A stretch of 64,000 bases of DNA from Deltaproteobacteria bacterium (lineage in GTDB: Bacteria; Myxococcota_A; UBA796; CAJQPC01): NCBI GenBank assembly GCA_016717595.1, contig JADKFE010000021.1, positions 1 to 64,000 of the forward strand, given 5' to 3'. Positions within the stretch are counted from its first letter, which is position 1. Each line of letters opens with the position of its first letter. The position numbers were made by a program, and so were the translations under genes. Shown piece after piece: positions 58,720-64,000 of the stretch. The notes under the pieces are model-generated. The model searched no databases and had not been told where the DNA came from. It saw only the letters and a program-made list of their open reading frames with translations.

Positions 58720-58730
58720 ACTCAGTCTAA
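58716..58730 (+). promoter_or_regulatory. 7-1-7 palindrome, possible PerR/Fur-type operator
   Basis: TTAGACT-C-AGTCTAA is a perfect 15-bp palindrome with the 7-1-7 spacing of PerR/Fur-family boxes. It overlaps the thiE-like stop codon and sits 43 bp upstream of the diheme peroxidase start. PerR boxes in Bacillus have the form TTATAAT-N-ATTATAA; only the TTA/TAA ends match here. A PerR/Fur-like regulator of the peroxidase is inferred. Confidence 0.45.
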
Positions 58731-58773
58731 ACTTCTGGTTAGAGCGCCCCCACACCCGCCCGGAGACCCACCC

Positions 58774-59844
58774 ATGATCCTGCAGCTCGCGCTGTTCGCC
58801 TTCTTGACCGGCTGTTCCCAACCCGCTGAGCCCGTAAAGCCCGCTGAGCCGCCCCCCGTCGCCCAGCCCAGCGCCGCCGCCGAGCTCATCAAGACCGCCT
58901 CAGGCGTGTGGCCCGCGCTCAAGGCCGAGTCGCCCAACGACAAGAACCCCATCACCCCCGAGAAGATCGAGCTGGGCCGGATGTTGTACTTCGACACCCG
59001 CCTCTCAAAGAACCAGGAGCTCTCCTGCAACTCCTGCCACATGCTCGACAACTTCGGCGTCGACAACAAGCCCACGTCTACGGGCCACAAGGGCCAGCTC
59101 GGCGGGCGTAACTCCCCCACGGTGTACAACGCCGCGTTCCACACCGTGCAGTTCTGGGACGGCCGCGCCGCCGACGTCGAGGAGCAGGCCAAGGGCCCCG
59201 TGCTGAACCCCGTCGAGATGGCGATGCCCTCTGAGGAGGCCGTGGTCAACGTGATCAAGTCGATCCCGGGCTACGCCGATCTCTTCGCCAAGGCCTTCCC
59301 TGGCGAGGCCGACCCGATCACCTACGACAACATCGCCAAGGCCATCGGCGCGTTTGAGCGCCGCCTCGTCACCCCCGCCCGCTACGACCAGTTCATCGGC
59401 GGCGACGAGAAGGCGATCACCGAGGCCGAACAAAAGGGCCTCAAGACGTTCATGGAGGTCGGCTGCGGCTCGTGCCACATGGGCGCCACCTTCGGCGGCA
59501 CGATGTACCAGAAGCTCGGCGTCGTGAAGCCTTGGGAGACCAAAGACATGGGCCGCTTCGACGTCACCAAGAACGAGGCCGACAAGCTGATGTTTAAGGT
59601 GCCGTCGCTTCGGAACGTCGAGAAGACGGGCCCTTACCTGCACGATGGCTCCGTCGCCAACCTGCCCGAGATGATCAGCCTCATGGCCACGCACCAGCTC
59701 GGCCGTGACCTCACCCCAGAGCAGGTCAACGACATCGAGGCCTTCCTCAAGACCCTCACCGGTAAGCCCGTGGACGAGGCCTATATCGCCAAGCCCACCC
59801 TGCCCGAGAGCGGCCCCAACACCCCCAAGGCCGACCCCTCCTGA
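58774..59844 (+). CDS. Diheme cytochrome c peroxidase family lipoprotein
   Basis: 356 aa. Lipobox LTGC, Pro/Ala-rich linker, then the CCP/MauG-type fold with two heme sites: LSCNSCHMLDNFGVD and GCGSCHMGATFGG (CxxCH twice). Other family features: LGRMLYFDTRLSKNQ, RNSPTVYNAAFHTVQFWDGRA, DLFAKAFPGE, PSLRNVEKTGPYLHDGSV. It reduces H2O2 in the periplasm/outer membrane using cytochrome electrons. The class of CCP versus MauG is not decidable here. Confidence 0.92.
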   Translation: MILQLALFAFLTGCSQPAEPVKPAEPPPVAQPSAAAELIKTASGVWPALKAESPNDKNPITPEKIELGRMLYFDTRLSKNQELSCNSCHMLDNFGVDNKPTSTGHKGQLGGRNSPTVYNAAFHTVQFWDGRAADVEEQAKGPVLNPVEMAMPSEEAVVNVIKSIPGYADLFAKAFPGEADPITYDNIAKAIGAFERRLVTPARYDQFIGGDEKAITEAEQKGLKTFMEVGCGSCHMGATFGGTMYQKLGVVKPWETKDMGRFDVTKNEADKLMFKVPSLRNVEKTGPYLHDGSVANLPEMISLMATHQLGRDLTPEQVNDIEAFLKTLTGKPVDEAYIAKPTLPESGPNTPKADPS

Positions 59845-59898
59845 GCCGATAAGCCCTCTGCACAGCCAAACCCCGGCGCCTTGGCGTAGAATCGGGGG

Positions 59899-61482
59899 AT
59901 GGCTCGCAAGACGCACGGCCGCTCGTTGAGGCGCCTCGCCCTCGTCGTCGCTCTGGTGGCGGCGGGGTGCGAGGCGTCTTCGGATGAGGACTCGGGGGTC
60001 GTAGACAGCCCCGCGCTGCCCTGGCCCGAGGGGGTCAGCCTGGGCCCGATCCGGGCCTGCGCCGCGCCGCTCCCTGGCCCGGCCTATGAGGAGGTCGGTG
60101 AGCGTTGGGGGCTCGTAGCGGCGAAGAACCCAGAGGCGGATCACCTCGACGGCGGTGGCCTCCTCGTCGCCGACCTCAACGACGACGGCGCCTTGGACAT
60201 CGTCGTTGGACACGCCAAGGAGCCCCTGCGCCTCGCCCTGCGCCAGACCCTCGACACCTTCGAGGTTCGTGAGCTGCCCGTCAACAGCGCGGCCCTCTCC
60301 GCCGCAGATCTCAGCGGTGACGGCCTCCTCGACGTGCTCATCGGCGGCGAAGAGCCCGCTTGGCTTGAGAGCCTGGGCGACGGCGGGTTCGCCCAGCCCG
60401 TGGCGCTGCCCTTCGTGGGGCGAGGCGTCGCGCTCATTCGTTCTCCGGCGGCGCTCGATCTTGAAGGTGACGGCGATCTGGATTTGTTCATCCCCGCGAC
60501 GGCGCCCGCCACGGCGGAGCACGCCCAAGACTACCTGCTCATCTCCGACGGCGCGGGTGGGCTCACCGAGGATCGGGAGCGCCTAGACCCGACCCTCGCC
60601 CAAGCGCGGGCCTTCTCCGGCCTCGTGCTCGACCTGGAGGGGGACGGCGACCCCGACGTGTTCGTCGACAACGACATGGGCGCCCAGCACGGCGGCGACG
60701 TGCTGTGGCGGAACGACGGCGCGGGCGGGCTCGCCGAGGCGAACGCGGACTGCGCCTGCGGGATCATCCACAGCGGCATGGGCGGCGACGTCGGCGACGT
60801 CAACAACGACGGCGCGCCCGACCTCTACCTCGGCGCCACCTCGGCCAACCGCCTGCTGGTGCAAGACGATGGATCCTTCATCGACGTCACCGCCGCCACG
60901 GGCGCCGATCCGCTGGACTCCGACCAAGACATGAGCTGGGGCGTGATCTTCTTCGATCACGACAACGACGGCCTTCAGGATCTCCTCGTCGCAGAGGGGG
61001 ATCTCTGGGCGGAGAGCCACGGCGGGACGCTGCAAGACGCGCCGATTCACCTGCTCGCCCAGACCGACACCTTCGCCTTTGAGGATCGGGCCCCGGCCTT
61101 GGGCCTGGATCGTCTGGGATCCTGGCGGGCGGTGAACGCCGCCGATCACAACGATGATGGTGTGCTCGACTTGATCATCACCGAGATCACCGATCGGCCG
61201 TTGGTGTTCCTCTCCACGGGCTGCACCGAGGCGGGATGGATCGCCGTGGACGCGCCCTTGGGCAGCCGAGTTGAGGTAGAGGCCGGGGGCCGCACGGTCG
61301 TGGACTGGGCGCACCCGCAGTCGGGCATCGGCGCCGCGGGGCCTCTGCGGGTTCATCTGGGCTTGGGGGCGGCGCAAGAGGTCGACACGCTGCGGGTGAT
61401 CTTGCCCTGGGGCGGGGGCACGATCACCGTCCCGGGGCCGATCCCCGCCCGGCGGGTGATCACCGTCGAGGCCACACCGTGA
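59899..61482 (+). CDS. FG-GAP/VCBS lipoprotein with UnbV-like C-terminus
   Basis: 527 aa. Arg-rich start and lipobox LVAAGC; a D/S-rich linker. VCBS/FG-GAP blades with calcium loops (VADLNDDGALDIVVGHA, AADLSGDGLLDVLIGGE, ALDLEGDGDLDLFIPA, VGDVNNDGAPDLYLGA, FFDHDNDGLQDLLVAEG, AADHNDDGVLDLIITE). The last ~80 residues fit ASPIC/UnbV (GSRVEVEAGGRTVVDWAHPQ, LGAAQEVDTLRVILPWG). Surface or secreted; co-translated with the membrane protein after it (GTGA). Confidence 0.87.
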   Translation: MARKTHGRSLRRLALVVALVAAGCEASSDEDSGVVDSPALPWPEGVSLGPIRACAAPLPGPAYEEVGERWGLVAAKNPEADHLDGGGLLVADLNDDGALDIVVGHAKEPLRLALRQTLDTFEVRELPVNSAALSAADLSGDGLLDVLIGGEEPAWLESLGDGGFAQPVALPFVGRGVALIRSPAALDLEGDGDLDLFIPATAPATAEHAQDYLLISDGAGGLTEDRERLDPTLAQARAFSGLVLDLEGDGDPDVFVDNDMGAQHGGDVLWRNDGAGGLAEANADCACGIIHSGMGGDVGDVNNDGAPDLYLGATSANRLLVQDDGSFIDVTAATGADPLDSDQDMSWGVIFFDHDNDGLQDLLVAEGDLWAESHGGTLQDAPIHLLAQTDTFAFEDRAPALGLDRLGSWRAVNAADHNDDGVLDLIITEITDRPLVFLSTGCTEAGWIAVDAPLGSRVEVEAGGRTVVDWAHPQSGIGAAGPLRVHLGLGAAQEVDTLRVILPWGGGTITVPGPIPARRVITVEATP

Positions 61483-63095
61483 GGCGCGCTTGGGCCGCGG
61501 CGATCTTGGCCGCGGTGATCCTCCCGGCGATCTTGCTGTGGCCCCTCCCCGTCGCCGCGCCGGAGCGGCTCTTGGGCGCGCCCAACGGCGAGATGGTGAC
61601 GCACCTCTGGCGCCTGTGGGCTGTGTGGCGCGCGGGGGCGGTGTACGGCGCCCAGACGGAGATGATCCTGTGGCCCGTCGGCGCGGAGGTGACGATCGTC
61701 GATCCCCTCCACCTGCCGATCTTCGGCCTCGGCCTGGGGCTTGGGGGCCCGGCGCTGGGGGCGCACCTCATCTTGTGGGCTGGGCTCACCGTCGCCGGGC
61801 TCGCCAGCCTCGCCTTGGCCCGGGTGACCGGCGCGAGCCCGGCGGGGCAGGGGCTCGCCTTGGCCTTGGGCGTGAGCTGCCCGGGGCTCCTCGGCGTGGT
61901 GAGCCACGGCATGACCGAGAGCTTGGGCGCGGGGTGGGTGGTGGCCCAGCTCGCCGCGCTGTTGTGGCACCTGCAGGCGCCGAGCTGGCGTCGGGGCCTC
62001 ACCTTCGTTGTGCTGCTGTCGGCGACGGCCCACGTCGGGCCTTACAACGCGGTCTGGGCGGCGATCCTCGACCTCGCCGTGGCGCTCTCACGGCCCCGCG
62101 CCCTGCACATCACGGCGCCTGTGGGCCTGCTTGGCGGGCTCTGCTGCGCGCCGCCGCTGTGGTTCGCGCTCCACCAGGCGAGCGGCCAGCCCGGCGGGGC
62201 GAGCGCGCCCCAGATCGGCGGGGCCCTGCGGGTGGGGGGAGGCGCTGAGGTCTTCGGATTCTTGAGCCCAAACTGGGCGACGCCCGAGGGCATGGTGTTT
62301 CCCGCGTATCTTGGCGTCGTGGCGCTGATCCTCGCCGGGATCGGCGCCTGGCGGCTGGGGCCCCGTCGCGCCGCGCCCTTCGCGGTGGGCGTGATCACCT
62401 TCGTGGTGATCTCTTGGGGGCCCTGGCTGTTACACGACGGCGAGTGGGTGTCGATCGGCGCGGAGAAGACGCCGGGGCCGGTCTTGTGGCTCAGCCAGCT
62501 CGTGCCTCCCCTGGGGCGCCTCAACCGCTGGCACCGGGCGGCGGCGGTGGCGTGTCTGCTGTGCGCGCCGCTCGTGGCCGCGGCGATCCGTCGGCCGGGG
62601 GTGGCGGCGGTGGCGGCGCTCGTGCTCCTCGCCGACGCGCGGCTGGGCGCGGGCGTGGGGCTCCAGCTCGCCTCTTCGCCGATGCCGGACGCCGAGGCCC
62701 TCGCCGTGCTCGACGGCCCGGTGATGGAGCTGCCCAACGACCACAGCGCCAACCTGAGCGGCCGGGTGCTCGGCGAGAACCTCCTCGCCCAGACCCTCCA
62801 CGCGCAGCCAAGCGACGCCGTGCTCTACCCCAGCCCCGCCGATCCCCAGACCCACCTCGTCGAGCACACCCTGACCCAGGCGATCCACCGCGCCGACGCC
62901 GGGCCGACCGCACAAGATCGCCGGGCCGCCGCGTCCCTCGCCGCCGCCCAAGGCTACCGTTGGCTCTTGGTGTGGCCCGAGCGCCTCGGCGTCCGAGAGA
63001 CCCCGGGGCTCACCGCCGCGCTGGGCCCCCCCGCCGCCGCCGCGCCGGGGCTCGTGATCTACCGCCTGCCCGATCCGCCGAGCCCAGCGCGCTGA
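61479..63095 (+). CDS. Polytopic membrane protein, GT-C-like
   Basis: 538 aa; GTG start overlapping the preceding stop. About ten hydrophobic helices between residues ~5 and ~395, then a soluble C-terminal ~140 residues. The first loop (LWRLWAVWRAGAVYGAQTEM, WPVGAEVTIVDPLHLPIF) recalls membrane glycosyltransferase-fold (GT-C) proteins, but no catalytic motif is clear. Co-translated with the FG-GAP/UnbV lipoprotein, so it may act on that exported protein. The 3' end overlaps the convergent hydrolase gene by 37 bp. Confidence 0.75.
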   Translation: MRRAWAAAILAAVILPAILLWPLPVAAPERLLGAPNGEMVTHLWRLWAVWRAGAVYGAQTEMILWPVGAEVTIVDPLHLPIFGLGLGLGGPALGAHLILWAGLTVAGLASLALARVTGASPAGQGLALALGVSCPGLLGVVSHGMTESLGAGWVVAQLAALLWHLQAPSWRRGLTFVVLLSATAHVGPYNAVWAAILDLAVALSRPRALHITAPVGLLGGLCCAPPLWFALHQASGQPGGASAPQIGGALRVGGGAEVFGFLSPNWATPEGMVFPAYLGVVALILAGIGAWRLGPRRAAPFAVGVITFVVISWGPWLLHDGEWVSIGAEKTPGPVLWLSQLVPPLGRLNRWHRAAAVACLLCAPLVAAAIRRPGVAAVAALVLLADARLGAGVGLQLASSPMPDAEALAVLDGPVMELPNDHSANLSGRVLGENLLAQTLHAQPSDAVLYPSPADPQTHLVEHTLTQAIHRADAGPTAQDRRAAASLAAAQGYRWLLVWPERLGVRETPGLTAALGPPAAAAPGLVIYRLPDPPSPAR

Positions 63096-63919
63096 ATCAT
63101 CTGCAGCAGGCCTTCAGGGTTGTCGACATGAACCCAGTGGCCGGCGTCTGGGAGCAGGTGCAGGTGGACATCGTCGGGGGCGGCGGCGAATCGTGCGAGC
63201 TCGGCGTCGGACCAGCGCTCGCTGCGCTCGGCGCGCACGACGTCGATCTGGGCGTGGCGCGCGGGGTCGTGGAGATAGGGCCAGGCGTCGGTGACGGCGT
63301 AGTCCTGGAGCAAGGCGGAGATCACGTCGAGGTCAAACCGCCACCTCAGCCCGTCCCCCGTCGAGCGCAGGTTCGTCGTCATCCACTGGGCGAGGCTCAG
63401 CGAGAAGCCCTGGGCGGTGAGCAAGGTGACGAGCTCCTCCCGCCGCTCATACCGATCGGGCAGGCCCCGCAGGGCGAGCACGACCTGGGCGACCTCGGAG
63501 CTCACCGCCAAGGACACGTCGGGGAGCCCCGGCGGCGCGTCGAGCACCCACACCCGCTCGACGGGACGCCCCCGAGACTCCGCGAGCTGCGCTGCGGCCA
63601 AGGCGACCTTGCCCCCGAAGCTGTGCCCAAGGATCGTGCTCGGCGTGATCCCAAGGGTCTCCGTGAGCGCCAGCACGTCCTCCGCGCAGGCGGCGACGGT
63701 GTACGGCGCCTCGCCGGGGGGGCTGTCGCCGTGGCCGCGCAGGTCGGGCAAGACGAAGCCCCACTCCGGCAGGGCCAAGGCGAGCTTTCGGGCGAAGGTG
63801 CGCAGGTTGGTGCCCGAGCCGAGGATGCCGTGCAGCACGACCGCCCAGCGGCTTGGCTGGGCGTTTGGCGCGGTGAGCTGAGTGAAGTGGAGCGGGGCAG
63901 GGGACTTGGGAGGGATCAT
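63059..63919 (-). CDS. Alpha/beta-fold hydrolase (esterase, YbfF-like)
   Basis: 286 aa. HGILGSGTNLRTFARKLA (oxyanion region), LPDLRGHGDSPPGEAPYTV, nucleophile elbow ILGHSFGGKVALAAA (GxSxG), late Asp near VLDAPPGLPD, and catalytic His in LLPDAGHWVHVDNPEGL. It is most like small-ester/acyl-CoA-thioester hydrolases of the YbfF type; the substrate cannot be assigned. The 81 bp to the right window edge hold nothing recognised. Confidence 0.87.
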   Translation of the reverse strand: MIPPKSPAPLHFTQLTAPNAQPSRWAVVLHGILGSGTNLRTFARKLALALPEWGFVLPDLRGHGDSPPGEAPYTVAACAEDVLALTETLGITPSTILGHSFGGKVALAAAQLAESRGRPVERVWVLDAPPGLPDVSLAVSSEVAQVVLALRGLPDRYERREELVTLLTAQGFSLSLAQWMTTNLRSTGDGLRWRFDLDVISALLQDYAVTDAWPYLHDPARHAQIDVVRAERSERWSDAELARFAAAPDDVHLHLLPDAGHWVHVDNPEGLLQMIQRAGLGGSGRR

Positions 63920-64000
63920 CCGCCGTCCCTAACCCCCTCACGACGCGAGGCCAGGGGCGCCACGCCCGGTTATAGCGCCGCCCGACCTCGACCTCTGGAG

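Noticed and set aside
59005..60528. 507-codon open frame antisense to the diheme peroxidase and FG-GAP genes
   Set aside because: It runs opposite two proteins with strong motifs and itself has only low-complexity Gly/Ala/Arg/Val sequence; a GC-rich shadow frame.
1..64000. tRNA, rRNA, integrase or insertion-sequence genes
   Set aside because: None recognised by eye on either strand; a tRNAscan/Infernal run would be needed to exclude small RNA genes fully.

Overview
This is a GC-rich, gene-dense bacterial chromosome segment. It most likely comes from a Myxococcota (deltaproteobacterial) genome. Evidence: two secreted proteins end in MYXO-CTERM-like tags (Cys-rich stretch, one transmembrane helix, Arg cluster). 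There are many lipoproteins with MopE-type putative metal-binding repeats (CDD...PGA.E.CDG.DNDCDG) and FG-GAP/VCBS propellers. There is also a receiver + DUF4388-like + TPR protein, and a pair of PP2C/cyclic-nucleotide-binding fusions. I saw no rRNA, tRNA, CRISPR array, transposase or phage gene.

Layout. 0-2.7 kb: an aconitase-family small/large subunit fusion (cut by the left edge) translationally coupled to thiD. 2.8-6.6 kb: a MopE-type lipoprotein, a receiver-domain protein lacking its phosphoacceptor Asp, and pabB. 6.6-11 kb: a minus-strand operon of transglutaminase, ABC ATPase, lipoprotein, mlaE and mlaF. 11-13.6 kb: a translationally coupled pseudophosphatase/phosphatase pair. 13.6-24.8 kb: lepB, a Nudix hydrolase, a B12-type radical SAM protein, surface lipoproteins, a damaged NAD-epimerase and YdeI. 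24.9-36.5 kb: a TIGR03790-like lipoprotein, M3 peptidase, arginine-methyltransferase-like protein + TPR, a giant FG-GAP/lamin-tail lipoprotein, an ACC-deaminase-like enzyme, a MYXO-CTERM metalloprotease and a lipoprotein esterase. 36.5-38.5 kb: a three-gene DUF692 (MNIO)/DUF2063/Cys-rich lipoprotein cluster, a bufferin-type metallophore candidate. 40.4-49.4 kb: a complete kdp potassium-transport operon (porin, kdpF, a second mini-ORF, kdpA, B, C, D, E) in which most junctions are 4-bp ATGA overlaps. A sequence resembling the E. coli KdpE operator lies upstream. 49.5-64 kb: malQ, a DUF3604 MYXO-CTERM protein, beta-helix and beta-propeller surface proteins, sodB, thiGE, a diheme peroxidase with a 7-1-7 palindrome upstream, an FG-GAP/UnbV lipoprotein, a polytopic membrane protein and an alpha/beta hydrolase.

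Genes that work together: the kdp operon handles K+ scavenging. SodB and the diheme peroxidase handle oxidants. ThiD, ThiG and ThiE belong to thiamine synthesis. MlaE/MlaF are the core of a lipid transporter whose MCE partner is not here. BufA/B/C form a modified metal-binding lipopeptide system.

Quality warning: at least seven genes (thiD, mlaF, transglutaminase, epimerase, TIGR03790-like, ACC deaminase, bufA) carry frame breaks. Six are single-base, several beside short homopolymers. This looks more like residual assembly/consensus error than genuine decay, and any annotation of these seven should be checked against reads.
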